Positions 8,384 to 15,538 of a DNA stretch of 16,089 nucleotides are shown here, piece after piece (positions within the stretch are counted from its first letter, which is position 1; every line of letters starts with the position of its first letter). Made by a program: the position numbers and the translations under genes. Below the pieces are notes generated by a model that was given only the letters and a program-made list of their open reading frames with translations, did no database searches and was not told the DNA's origin. The stretch covers positions 1-16,089 of the forward strand of contig JACRAV010000120.1 in assembly GCA_016213305.1 (NCBI GenBank), given 5' to 3'. Source of the stretch: Candidatus Zixiibacteriota bacterium. GTDB taxonomy: Bacteria; Zixibacteria; MSB-5A5; GN15; FEB-12.

Positions 8384-9370
8384 CTATGATTTGCGACGGG
8401 ACGACTCGTGACGCTCGTAGGCCTTGATGATGCTTTGAACCAATCGATGTCGGATCACATCCTTTTCCGTCAGATAAATGAACGATATCCCGGGTATCCC
8501 GGCGAGAATCTTTTGAACTTTGACCAGACCCGACGTGTGCTTGTCCGGCAGGTCGATCTGGGTGATGTCGCCGGTGATGACCGCCTTCGATTTTTCGCCG
8601 ATCCGCGTCAGGAACATCTTCATCTGCGCGCTGGTGGTGTTCTGGGCCTCGTCAAGAACGACAAACGCCTCGTTGAGTGTGCGCCCGCGCATGAACGCCA
8701 GCGGAGCGATTTCAATCACACCCACCTCCAAAAGACCCCGAATCTTATCCGGTTGCATCATGTCATACAACGCGTCGTACACCGGCCTCAGATACGGATC
8801 AACTTTGGCCCGGATATCACCCGGCAGGAATCCGAGCGACTCCCCCGCTTCCACCGCCGGACGACAAAAGACGATCCGGTTCACTCGTTTGGCTTTCAGT
8901 TCCGCCACCGCCATCGCCACCGCCAGGTACGTCTTGCCGGTTCCCGCCGGACCGATGGAAAAGACGATATCGTGGGTGTCCACCGCCTCGACATACTTCG
9001 TTTGGCCGATCGTCTTGGGCTTGATGACTTTCTTGAGAGCGCTGGTCAAGAGCGCTTCGGTTGAGATGCTCTCCGCCGGTCCCTGACCGTTCTCCATGAC
9101 CATCGCGATGGCATAATTCACATACTGGTCGGTGATATAATCCCCCTGCCGAAGGCGACGCACCAAATCGTTGAGCACCCGCACCACCTGCTCAACCGCC
9201 GCCGGGTTCCCCTCCAGCGTCACCCGATCCCCCCGCGCCACAATCTCCACGTCGAATCGGGATTCGATAATTCTCAGGAAACTGTCGGCCTGCCCGAACA
9301 GCAGGCGCTGATCGATCCCCTCGACGCTGAATACCCGATTCACCGTTTCCACGTGATTATTGTTTCCCAT
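8384..9370 (-). CDS. phoH: PhoH family ATPase (PhoH-like, YbeZ type)
   Basis: Cytoplasmic P-loop ATPase of the PhoH/YbeZ family, commonly encoded next to ybeY and thought to act with it in RNA metabolism. Seen (328 aa): an N-terminal KH-like region (about 10-75, VEGIDQRLLFGQ then GDRVTLEGNPAAVEQV), the linker KPKTIGQTKYVEAV, Walker A GPAGTGKT at 140-147, FCRPAVEAGESLGFLPGD, Walker B VVLDEAQNT at 237-245, and GDITQIDLP with the HTSGL segment. Length and motif order are normal. ATG 9370 is 14 bases after the aspS stop, with no obvious Shine-Dalgarno, so coupling to aspS translation is likely. The C-terminus is short and basic (HESSRRKS). Confidence 0.94.
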   Translation of the reverse strand: MGNNNHVETVNRVFSVEGIDQRLLFGQADSFLRIIESRFDVEIVARGDRVTLEGNPAAVEQVVRVLNDLVRRLRQGDYITDQYVNYAIAMVMENGQGPAESISTEALLTSALKKVIKPKTIGQTKYVEAVDTHDIVFSIGPAGTGKTYLAVAMAVAELKAKRVNRIVFCRPAVEAGESLGFLPGDIRAKVDPYLRPVYDALYDMMQPDKIRGLLEVGVIEIAPLAFMRGRTLNEAFVVLDEAQNTTSAQMKMFLTRIGEKSKAVITGDITQIDLPDKHTSGLVKVQKILAGIPGISFIYLTEKDVIRHRLVQSIIKAYERHESSRRKS

Positions 9371-9384
9371 ACTGCTGTGCGCGC

Positions 9385-11205
9385 TTACTCCGCTTTGATT
9401 ATCAGGCCCAGTTCATCGAGTTGTTCCGGTTCGATCGGCGACGGCGAGCTGTCCATAAGCGATATCGCCTGCGCCGTTTTCGGAAACGCGATCACGTCGC
9501 GAATCGAATCGGTGTTGACCATCAGCGTCACCAGCCGGTCCAGACCGAGCGCGATCCCCGCATGCGGCGGCGCGCCGTACTCAAGCGCGCGCAGAAGAAA
9601 CCCGAACATCCGGTCGGCCCGCTCATTGTCGATTCCGAGAATGGCCAGAATCTTCTCCTGCAGGTCGCGGCGATTGATCCGCTGACCGCCCGAGCCGATT
9701 TCCCAGCCGTTGATCACGATATCGTACTGCAAGGCCCGTGCTTTCCGCCACGGATGACCCAGATCCGTCCCCGGCAGTTTCGAGGTGAATCCTTCATCGA
9801 TGAACGGAAGGTCCTCGAACACCGGGTGCGACACGATATTGTGCATGGCGTCGAATCGGCCGTGCTCTTCGTTGAACTCGAACATCGGAAACTGCGTCAC
9901 CCACAGACACCGGAATTCGCCGCTCTTGATCAATTTATGCTCCCGCCCGAGATACAGGCGAAGCTGGCCCAGGATCGATTCCGCCTTGAGCCGCTTATCG
10001 GAGACGATGAACAACGCGTCACCTTTGGCCGCACCGGCCACCTCGCACATCTTGTCTTTGACGGCCGGCCCGATAAACTTGAGAATCGGCGACTTGTCCT
10101 CCGCCTCAGTGCGCAGGACATATGCCAGCCCGCCCGCCCCGAACGATTTGGCCCTGTCGGTGAGGTCATCGATCTGCTTTCTTGAATAGGTCGCGCCCCC
10201 CTTCAGCACAATCCCCTTCACCACGCCGCCGGAACCGATAGTATCCTCGAACACCTTGAATCCGCTCCCCTTGGCGACGCCGGTCAAATCCACGATCTCC
10301 ATGCCGAACCGGATATCCGGCTTGTCTATCCCCCACCGATCCATAACTTCAGCATACGAATGCCGTGGAAAGGGGGTTGGAATCGATATCCCCAGTACCT
10401 TCTTGAACACCTCGGCCAGCATCCCTTCGACCGCCGTCCAGACATCTTCCGGGGTCACATACGACAATTCCATGTCGATCTGGGTATGTTCGGGCTGGCG
10501 ATCGGCACGAAGGTCCTCATCCCGAAGGCACCGCGCCAGCTGAAAATACCGATCGAACCCGGATACCATCAAAATTTGTTTCAACAATTGGGGCGACTGA
10601 GGTAAAGCGTAGAACTTCCCCTTTTGCACCCGGCTCGGCACGACATAGTCTCGCGCCCCTTCCGGTGTGGAGCGGATCAACAGCGGCGTTTCGATTTCGT
10701 AAAAGCCGGCCCCGGACAGGTAGTTTCGCACGGCCAGCGCTACTTCATGACGGATGCGAAGATTCTCCTGAAGCGGTTTGCGGCGAAGATCGAGATACCG
10801 GTATTCCAATCGCAGTTGTTCGTTGGCCGAACAGTTGTCGGCAATTTCAAACGGCGGCGTTTTGGATTCCGACAGAATATGAAATTCCTTCACCGCCACC
10901 TCGACCTCACCGGTGGCCAGACGACTATTGATTGTCCCTTCCGGCCGTCGATTCACGGTACCCGATACCGCTACGACAAATTCCGAGCGGGATCGCTCCG
11001 CTTCGGCAAACTGTGATGGCGCTAGAATCTTTGGATCAATGACCACTTGCGTAAGACCGTATCGGTCGCGAAGGTCTATGAACAAAACACCGCCCAGATT
11101 GCGATACGAGTTCACCCAGCCGTTGAGACGCACATCACTGCCCACATCCGACAGGCGCAGTTGCCCACAGGTACGATTTCGTTTAAGTTCTGAAAATGGC
11201 GGCAC
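9385..11205 (-). CDS. aspS: Aspartyl-tRNA synthetase, bacterial type
   Basis: Class II synthetase that charges tRNA-Asp with aspartate. Seen (606 aa): an OB-fold anticodon-binding domain (about 10-120), the catalytic core with the flipping loop STPEGARDY (179-187), motif 2 FQLARCLRDEDLRADRQP (from 221), the bacterial GAD insertion (about 285-420) and motif 3 GIALGLDRL (550-558). The anticodon-domain loop reads NLGG (Leu37), as in discriminating AspRS, rather than the histidine of many non-discriminating enzymes, so it probably charges only tRNA-Asp. The start codon is GTG at 11205, five bases after AAGGA; it is the first plausible start and places the OB domain normally. It is the first gene of the probable operon aspS-phoH-pgpH-ybeY-corC. 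Confidence 0.96.
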   Translation of the reverse strand: MPPFSELKRNRTCGQLRLSDVGSDVRLNGWVNSYRNLGGVLFIDLRDRYGLTQVVIDPKILAPSQFAEAERSRSEFVVAVSGTVNRRPEGTINSRLATGEVEVAVKEFHILSESKTPPFEIADNCSANEQLRLEYRYLDLRRKPLQENLRIRHEVALAVRNYLSGAGFYEIETPLLIRSTPEGARDYVVPSRVQKGKFYALPQSPQLLKQILMVSGFDRYFQLARCLRDEDLRADRQPEHTQIDMELSYVTPEDVWTAVEGMLAEVFKKVLGISIPTPFPRHSYAEVMDRWGIDKPDIRFGMEIVDLTGVAKGSGFKVFEDTIGSGGVVKGIVLKGGATYSRKQIDDLTDRAKSFGAGGLAYVLRTEAEDKSPILKFIGPAVKDKMCEVAGAAKGDALFIVSDKRLKAESILGQLRLYLGREHKLIKSGEFRCLWVTQFPMFEFNEEHGRFDAMHNIVSHPVFEDLPFIDEGFTSKLPGTDLGHPWRKARALQYDIVINGWEIGSGGQRINRRDLQEKILAILGIDNERADRMFGFLLRALEYGAPPHAGIALGLDRLVTLMVNTDSIRDVIAFPKTAQAISLMDSSPSPIEPEQLDELGLIIKAE

Positions 11206-11293
11206 TTGGTTCCTTTTAACTGACTGACATATATACGATTATCGGTAAATTCCTACAGATTTTGAGAGATGCGAAGAGAACTCATGTCGATGC

Positions 11294-11322
11294 AAACTAC
11301 ACCCCAAAAACAGGTCTGTCAA
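11294..11322 (-). promoter_or_regulatory. Candidate promoter of the aspS operon
   Basis: Minus strand: a perfect TTGACA (11322-11317), 17-base spacer, TAGTTT (11299-11294, only 3 of 6). It would give a leader of about 80 bases. TGTC-TATT-GACA, a short inverted repeat, overlaps the -35. An A/T-rich CGTATATATG nearer the gene is an alternative -10 without a clear -35. Confidence 0.35.
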
Positions 11323-11537
11323 TAGACAAGCCCTGCCTCCCCGTTATATCCGACTGGCAACGCCCCTCCCCCAGGCCGGCCCCGACAAAACATAGTAAGA
11401 TATTGCACCACATCGCGTTACCCGAAAGGAGAGAAGGCGGCGAATTGAAGGGACACTCTCGTTTCAACATGACGATTATGTTAATGTGGCGGTTCGAATG
11501 TGATCTCAAAATAAGCCATTTCTTCTTGGCCGGCGGC

Positions 11538-11567
11538 TTGACTTCGCACGCCCATTGCGGATATACT
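11538..11567 (+). promoter_or_regulatory. Sigma-70-like promoter of the EIIA gene
   Basis: TTGACT (11538-11543, 5 of 6), an 18-base spacer, TATACT (11562-11567, 5 of 6). The start would be near 11574, about 34 bases before the ATG. Confidence 0.65.
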
Positions 11568-11607
11568 GGCCTTTCTTTTTTGGTCACACGCGCCGATAAA
11601 GTACAGT

Positions 11608-12111
11608 ATGCACATTTCGCGATATCTGACAGAAGAACGCATCAAGCTGGAGATGACCACCGAGATCGAGCCGCTCGCCGAGGGGGCCTCGCTGGACAAG
11701 TGGCGACAGCGCGGCAAGGAAGCGATTCTGAGCGAGCTGGTTGATGTCCTCGAGCAGGGAAACCGGATCGGCAACAAAACCAAACTCCTGCTGGATTTTG
11801 TCAATCGCGAGAAGAAGGCAACCACCGGCATCGGCCAGGGGGTGGCCATACCGCATATCCGCACCATGCAGGCCAAAGACTTCACGATCGCATTTGCCCG
11901 CTCAACGCAGGGGTACGATTTTGAGGCCCTCGACGGCCAGCCGGTGCACCTGTTTTTCATCATGGCGGCCCCGCCCTACGACGACACCCTGTATCTCCGG
12001 GCGTTTCGGGCGCTGGCCGAAATGCTCCGCCACGAATCGCTCCGGGCGGAACTCATGGCCCTCAAATCCCCCGGCGAACTGATTCGAACCATCCGCATGA
12101 TGGAACGCTGA
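11608..12111 (+). CDS. ptsN: PTS EIIA domain protein, PtsN/fructose type
   Basis: Phosphocarrier domain of the fructose/nitrogen PTS branch; free-standing versions usually regulate potassium, nitrogen or stress pathways through their phosphorylation state rather than transporting sugar. Seen (167 aa): the start MHISRYLTEERIKLEM typical of the family, the phosphorylation-site motif TTGIGQGVAIPHIR with His83, and the C-terminal helices with ALAEMLRHESLRAEL. The single-domain length is normal. ATG 11608 has no clear Shine-Dalgarno; the next methionine (11653) would cut off the conserved first strand. No HPr, EI, EIIB/EIIC or rpoN gene is in the window, so the phosphate donor is unknown. It has its own promoter, and its transcript may run through the following gap to a terminator at 12301. 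Confidence 0.88.
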   Translation: MHISRYLTEERIKLEMTTEIEPLAEGASLDKWRQRGKEAILSELVDVLEQGNRIGNKTKLLLDFVNREKKATTGIGQGVAIPHIRTMQAKDFTIAFARSTQGYDFEALDGQPVHLFFIMAAPPYDDTLYLRAFRALAEMLRHESLRAELMALKSPGELIRTIRMMER

Positions 12112-12121
12112 TCGCCCGGCC

Positions 12122-12326
12122 GAGAATTCTCTGCACAAGTCCGGCTACCAATCGTCCCATAAGGAAGACAGCAGGGTGTCCGGGTGGGAAATGGATAGAC
12201 CTACCCTCCGGAGCAAAGAGGACCGCCCGCTGACGTACGAGGTACCGTGAGAGTTCAACTCCCAAACTCCCACTGCCTCTTGATATTCTTCACTTGCCGC
12301 AACCGCCGGTCGAAAGCCCGGCGGTT
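12122..12326 (+). ncRNA. Candidate structured RNA or long 3' UTR of ptsN, not classified
   Basis: This 230-base gap between convergent genes carries no convincing reading frame but has several mutually compatible helices on the plus strand. GTGGGA (12184-12189) pairs with TCCCAC (12268-12273). Outside it, GAAGA near 12165 can pair with TCTTC near 12288, and CAAGT near 12136 with ACTTG near 12292. It ends in a strong hairpin plus T-rich tail (12301-12326), and a perfect palindrome GAGAATTCTC lies at 12122-12131. I tried tRNA, tmRNA, RNase P, SRP and common riboswitch consensus segments by eye and none fit; a divergent 6S-like RNA is possible. No promoter of its own is evident, so it could simply be the ptsN 3' UTR. 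Boundaries are approximate. Confidence 0.3.
12301..12326 (+). terminator. Rho-independent terminator (ptsN / candidate RNA)
   Basis: AACCGCCGG and CCGGCGGTT form a perfect 9-bp stem with loop TCGAAAGC, followed by GATTGTTTGTTTG. The T-rich side is only on the plus strand, so it serves plus-strand transcripts and not the transporter gene. Confidence 0.75.
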
Positions 12327-12341
12327 GATTGTTTGTTTGAA

Positions 12342-13211
12342 TTATCCTGTTTTTTGCCTTTGCCCCAGCCATACCCCCGCCAGCACCAGTCCCCCACCGA
12401 GAGCCGTCGGCAGGCCAAAGGGTTCATGCAATAACGGAATCGCCAATACGGTCGTGGCTACCGGCTCCAGATACAAATATATTCCCGCGCGAGCCGCTCC
12501 GATTTTCGCCACCCCCACCTGCCAGAACCATTGTCCGAGCGCCATCCCGGGAATCGCCAGGAACAATAGCGCCCAAACCGCCCTGGGCGACATCTGCGCA
12601 ATGCGGCTCCAATCAGAAATGAACATTATATAGCAAAGGGTAACCACCAGCGCCGGAACCAGCATGGCAAAGGTGACCGCCAGCGGATCCTTTTTGCGCG
12701 AAATGTCGCGCGTCACCACCGTATAAATTGCCCAGGTGTGCGCGGAGATCAACACCAGCCAGTCGCCGGTCGATTTGAGCCATCCAAAACTTGCCAGATG
12801 CCCGCGCGACACCAGCAGAAGGATTCCGCAGGTCGCGACTGCAATCCCGGCGTACTGAAACCGGCCGAGTCGTTCTTTGAGAAACACAAACGACAATGCC
12901 GCCATCACCAGCGGCGTTACCGAGATAATCCAGCCGGTGTTGGTGGCGGTCGTGTATTGCATGCCGCTGATCTGAATGAGAAAATGGGATGTGATAACCG
13001 CCGCACCGATCAGCACTCGTGCCCACTCACCGCGCGTGAAGTCAAAGCGCACTCTTTTGAAAACAATCACCGCGAACAGAACCGGAAGTCCCAGCAACAG
13101 CCGCAGACCGAGCAGTTCTACCGGATTGACAAAGTCCAGGCAGATTTTGGTGGCTACAAATGTCCACCCCCACACGATCACCGTGAACAACAAAAGCAGG
13201 CGGGTCAGCAA
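12342..13211 (-). CDS. EamA/DMT-superfamily transporter
   Basis: Inner-membrane permease of the drug/metabolite transporter superfamily; members export or import amino acids, nucleobases or other metabolites, and the substrate cannot be inferred here. Seen (289 aa): about ten hydrophobic helices in two EamA repeats (about 5-135 and 150-285), with WGWTFVATKI in helix 1, TATNTGWIISVTPLVMAAL and FLKERLGRFQYAGIAV closing repeat 1, and YLYLEPVATTVLAIPLLHEPF plus GLPTALGGGLVLAGVWL in repeat 2. The start is TTG 13211, nine bases after AAGAAGGA; no in-frame ATG exists upstream, and this start puts helix 1 at the usual position. It is divergent from the DUF3078 gene and convergent with ptsN. The gene stands alone, with no visible terminator of its own. 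Confidence 0.9.
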   Translation of the reverse strand: MLTRLLLLFTVIVWGWTFVATKICLDFVNPVELLGLRLLLGLPVLFAVIVFKRVRFDFTRGEWARVLIGAAVITSHFLIQISGMQYTTATNTGWIISVTPLVMAALSFVFLKERLGRFQYAGIAVATCGILLLVSRGHLASFGWLKSTGDWLVLISAHTWAIYTVVTRDISRKKDPLAVTFAMLVPALVVTLCYIMFISDWSRIAQMSPRAVWALLFLAIPGMALGQWFWQVGVAKIGAARAGIYLYLEPVATTVLAIPLLHEPFGLPTALGGGLVLAGVWLGQRQKTG

Positions 13212-13333
13212 CGGTAGATGTCCTTCTTCGGGCGCCGGAAGAGTCTTTCGCCGCTCCGGTCCGGGAACAATTGGGGCCGGGGTTGCATTATTGACGCCAA
13301 CATAAGTACATTACGGGAGCCATTCAACAACAA

Positions 13334-13353
13334 CCGCACGGCCGATTGTGCGG
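13334..13353 (+). other. Leader hairpin upstream of the DUF3078 gene
   Basis: CCGCAC and GTGCGG form a 6-bp stem with an 8-base loop, ending 7 bases before the GGAGGAGG ribosome binding site. It may be a small leader structure; too short to be sure. No good -35/-10 pair was found between 13212 and 13334. Confidence 0.3.
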
Positions 13354-13375
13354 ATAGCGCGGAGGAGGAACTCGC

Positions 13376-14284
13376 ATGAAGTCTTACATGTTGGCGGCGG
13401 GACTGGTCCTTGCGGTCGGGACCGGTTCGATCGCGCAAGAGGCGCCCAAGGCGCCCATTGTCAAAGACAGCAGTTGGCGAATAACCGTCACCGCCGGATT
13501 GACCGCCACCCAGACCGCGTACAGCAGTAACTGGGCGGGGGGCGAGGCCGGCTCGTTCTCGTGGGCTTTCACCTCGCTCACGCAGGCCGGAAAGCAACTG
13601 TCGTCCAAGGCCAACTCGGCCAATGTGCTCAAACTGGCTTTTGGCCAGACACTGTCGCAACAGCGTCAGCCCGATGGCACTCTTCACTGGACCGCCCCGC
13701 AAAAGTCCACCGACCTGATCGACTTCGAATCGGTGTTTCGATTCACTCTGCAGAAGTTTGTCGATCCGTATCTGGCTCTGAGAGCGGAGAGCGAGTTTTT
13801 CGACGGTTCCGTGCCGGGAATCAAACGGTATCTCAGCCCGCTCAAAACCACAGAATCCGGCGGTATCCTGAAAGTATTCAGAGATGACCCGAAGAAGCTG
13901 GTGTTCAAATCCCGCCTTGGCTTCGCCCTCCGGCAAATCTCCACCAAGGATGTAATTGACACTCTGCTGAACACCAAGTGGAACACCACCAATGACGGCG
14001 GCATAGAGTCGGTCACCGATCTGACCGCTCAGCTCCGCTCCAATCTCGGCTATACGACCAAACTCACGCTGTACAAGGCGCTGTTCTTCTCGAAATCGAA
14101 GGAAGCGCTCACCAACAACTGGAAGTCGCCGGATATGAACTGGGAGCACCTGCTGAGCGCCTCGATCACCAAGTATCTTCAAACGACGCTCTATTTTCAG
14201 ATGTTGTACGACAAGGAAATCGACGCCGATGTCCGCATCAAAGAGACGCTGGGCCTCGGCTTGAGCTGGAAGTTCACTCACTAA
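13376..14284 (+). CDS. DUF3078-type outer-membrane beta-barrel protein
   Basis: Exported protein resembling the DUF3078 family, which is common in Bacteroidota and related FCB phyla; its function is unknown. Seen (302 aa): a signal peptide [20 protein letters not shown] with a probable cut at SIA-Q. Then come [32 protein letters not shown] (from about residue 33), the family's hallmark start, and alternating beta-strand-like segments such as [12 protein letters not shown] and [19 protein letters not shown]. The C-terminal strand [11 protein letters not shown] is the kind recognised by the BAM complex, although here it ends in FTH rather than a bare aromatic. ATG 13376 follows a very strong GGAGGAGG. 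It is 22 bases upstream of mscL on the same strand, probably one transcript ending at 14808. Confidence 0.85.
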   Translation: MKSYMLAAGLVLAVGTGSIAQEAPKAPIVKDSSWRITVTAGLTATQTAYSSNWAGGEAGSFSWAFTSLTQAGKQLSSKANSANVLKLAFGQTLSQQRQPDGTLHWTAPQKSTDLIDFESVFRFTLQKFVDPYLALRAESEFFDGSVPGIKRYLSPLKTTESGGILKVFRDDPKKLVFKSRLGFALRQISTKDVIDTLLNTKWNTTNDGGIESVTDLTAQLRSNLGYTTKLTLYKALFFSKSKEALTNNWKSPDMNWEHLLSASITKYLQTTLYFQMLYDKEIDADVRIKETLGLGLSWKFTH

Positions 14285-14306
14285 TCTCAAACGAGAGGAA
14301 GAGGTT

Positions 14307-14756
14307 ATGCTGAAAGAATTCAAAGAGTTCGCGATGCGCGGCAATGTCATGGACATGGCCGTGGGCATTATCATCGGCGCGGCGTTCGGCCCCATCGTCG
14401 GGTCGCTCGTGGGGGATGTCATCATGCCGCCGATCGGCCTGGTGCTGGGCAATGTCGATTTCTCGAATCTTTTCTTTGTCCTCAAGGAAGGCGCCCAGGC
14501 CGCGCCGTACGCCTCGGTGGCCGCCGCCAAAGCGGCCGGCGCGGTGACGGTCAACTACGGCCTGTTTATCAACACCATCATCAATTTTATCATTGTCGCC
14601 TTTGCGATTTTTATGATGATCAAGGTGATGAACCGTCTCAAACGGGAGCAACCGGCGCCGGCCGCCGCTCCAACCACCAAAGACTGCCCCGCCTGTTGTA
14701 TGACCGTCCCGATCAAAGCGACCAGGTGCGGGCATTGCACGTCCGCCATTTCGTAA
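14307..14756 (+). CDS. mscL: Large-conductance mechanosensitive channel MscL with zinc-ribbon-like tail
   Basis: Pentameric inner-membrane channel that opens under high membrane tension to release solutes in hypo-osmotic shock. Seen (149 aa): the amphipathic N-terminal helix [22 protein letters not shown]1 with [24 protein letters not shown] (about 19-44), a periplasmic loop with an Ala-rich insertion (about 60-80), TM2 [20 protein letters not shown] (about 86-105) and the cytoplasmic KVMNRLKRE segment. The C-terminus replaces the usual acidic helix bundle with a Pro/Ala linker and CPAC(C)...CGHC (Cys127, 130, 131, 141, 144), a pattern typical of a zinc ribbon. ATG 14307 has GAGG upstream. 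It probably shares a transcript with the DUF3078 gene. Confidence 0.95.
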   Translation: MLKEFKEFAMRGNVMDMAVGIIIGAAFGPIVGSLVGDVIMPPIGLVLGNVDFSNLFFVLKEGAQAAPYASVAAAKAAGAVTVNYGLFINTIINFIIVAFAIFMMIKVMNRLKREQPAPAAAPTTKDCPACCMTVPIKATRCGHCTSAIS

Positions 14757-14782
14757 TTGGCCGCCAATTGTCGATCCAACGT

Positions 14783-14808
14783 GCCGTCAGGTGCCCTCAC
14801 CTGACGGC
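14783..14808 (+). terminator. Rho-independent terminator after mscL
   Basis: GCCGTCAGGT and ACCTGACGGC form a perfect 10-bp stem with loop GCCCTC, followed by TTCTTAATTTT. It lies 26 bases after the mscL stop and points along the plus strand. Confidence 0.85.
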
Positions 14809-14897
14809 TTCTTAATTTTGCAGGACGGAACCCGAACTCAGCGACCTGGTCCTGCCGATTCCAGCCGGAGAAGATGGCGGACCACTCAAACGAACAC

Positions 14898-14923
14898 GCC
14901 GCCGGGTGAAATCACCCGACGGC
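14898..14923 (-). terminator. Hairpin downstream of the micropeptide gene, likely terminator
   Basis: GCCGTCGGGTG and CACCCGGCGGC pair on the minus strand with a single mismatch and a 4-base loop, followed by GTGTTCGTTTG. The tail is only moderately T-rich. A second stem, CCGGCGA/TCGCCGG at 14939-14957, lies between it and the micropeptide stop codon. Confidence 0.5.
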
Positions 14924-14972
14924 GTCGTAATATCATCACCGGCGAGAGTATCGCCGGCAAATACGGGAAAGA

Positions 14973-15044
14973 TTATTTCTTCTTCCCGCCCTTTTTCGCT
15001 TTCGGCTTGGCCTTGCCGGCCGCTTTTCTGGTCTTGGTAGGCAT
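14973..15044 (-). CDS. 23-residue lysine-rich micropeptide, unknown function
   Basis: A tiny gene encoding 23 residues, of which 10 are Lys and 1 Arg; the rest are Ala, Gly, Pro, Thr and the initial Met. It begins MPTKTRKAAG and ends GGKKK; there are no acidic, aromatic or branched aliphatic residues. Composition resembles the tails of bacterial histone-like proteins, so binding to nucleic acid (DNA, rRNA or the neighbouring SRP RNA) is a reasonable guess, nothing more. The evidence that it is real is contextual. AGGGAG lies 7 bases before ATG 15044, a strong promoter sits at 15108-15135 immediately after the SRP RNA terminator, the leader is about 57 bases, and two hairpins follow the TAA. 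The composition excludes ribosomal protein Thx as I know it. Alternatively the transcript is a small RNA and the frame is incidental. Confidence 0.65.
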   Translation of the reverse strand: MPTKTRKAAGKAKPKAKKGGKKK

Positions 15045-15051
15045 GTAGGTA

Positions 15052-15057
15052 CTCCCT
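15052..15057 (-). promoter_or_regulatory. Ribosome binding site of the micropeptide gene
   Basis: AGGGAG on the minus strand, seven bases before ATG 15044. The spacing and match are as good as any in the window. It is preceded by a leader hairpin (CCGTCAC/GTGGCGG with loop AATAAT, about 15074-15093) and a run of seven A. Confidence 0.65.
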
Positions 15058-15107
15058 GTTTAGGTTTTTTTGTCACCGCCACATTATTGTGACGGCAATC
15101 GCTGATA

Positions 15108-15135
15108 ATTCTATAAATCAGATCAATAAAGTCAA
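15108..15135 (-). promoter_or_regulatory. Sigma-70-like promoter of the micropeptide gene
   Basis: Minus strand: TTGACT (15135-15130, 5 of 6), a 16-base A/T-rich spacer, TAGAAT (15113-15108, 5 of 6). The start is expected near 15101. Its -35 begins about 10 bases past the SRP RNA terminator stem. Confidence 0.65.
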
Positions 15136-15144
15136 TAAAAATAA

Positions 15145-15170
15145 TCGGGCGCTTTCAAAAAAGCGCCCGA
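15145..15170 (-). terminator. Rho-independent terminator of the SRP RNA gene
   Basis: TCGGGCGCTTT and AAAGCGCCCGA form a perfect 11-bp stem with a 4-base loop, followed on the minus strand by TTATTTTTATTG. Confidence 0.88.
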
Positions 15171-15174
15171 CATT

Positions 15175-15438
<264 letters not shown>

Positions 15439-15458
15439 CTTCCGCGTCAGACAACAAA

Positions 15459-15475
15459 CCCACCGCGCGGGTGGG
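15459..15475. repeat. Short GC hairpin, copy 1 of a similar pair
   Basis: CCCACC-GCGCG-GGTGGG, a perfect 6-bp stem between tRNA-Ala and the SRP RNA. On the minus strand it is followed by TTTGTTGT, so it could be a weak terminator or a processing hairpin upstream of the SRP RNA. Confidence 0.5.
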
Positions 15476-15502
15476 CTGAGGTCAATCTTCCTTGTTCCGT
15501 AA

Positions 15503-15519
15503 CCCACCCAACGGGTGGG
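15503..15519. repeat. Short GC hairpin, copy 2 of a similar pair
   Basis: CCCACCC-AAC-GGGTGGG, a perfect 7-bp stem 44 bases from copy 1 and sharing its arms. The T-rich flank (GCTTTCTC) is on the plus strand; the minus-strand tail (TTACGG) is poor. It lies 19 bases after the 3' end of tRNA-Ala. Confidence 0.5.
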
Positions 15520-15538
15520 GCTTTCTCATCAAATCAAA

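Larger units (their letters stand above)
11206..11607. other. Divergent intergenic region between aspS and the EIIA gene
   Basis: 402 bases with no convincing gene. It holds a candidate aspS promoter at the left (minus strand) and a good EIIA promoter at the right (plus strand). Both strands have open frames here, but they lack family resemblance and their codon use looks random. Between about 11323 and 11537 I see nothing recognisable. Confidence 0.6.

Noticed and set aside
11297..11587. 96-codon frame on the minus strand in the aspS-ptsN gap
   Set aside because: Crosses both candidate promoters, has no ribosome binding site and no recognisable features.
11262..11744. 160-codon frame on the plus strand before the EIIA gene
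   Set aside because: Runs out of frame into ptsN and spans its promoter; no domain resemblance.
12184..12273. tRNA-like element (paired ends GTGGGA/TCCCAC, 90 bases, GAGTTCAACTC near the 3' side)
   Set aside because: No proper D-arm, no 7-base anticodon loop, and the T-arm does not pair; kept only as part of an unclassified RNA candidate.
13205..14554. 449-codon open frame on the minus strand
   Set aside because: Opposite the DUF3078 and mscL genes, both of which have strong ribosome binding sites and family motifs.
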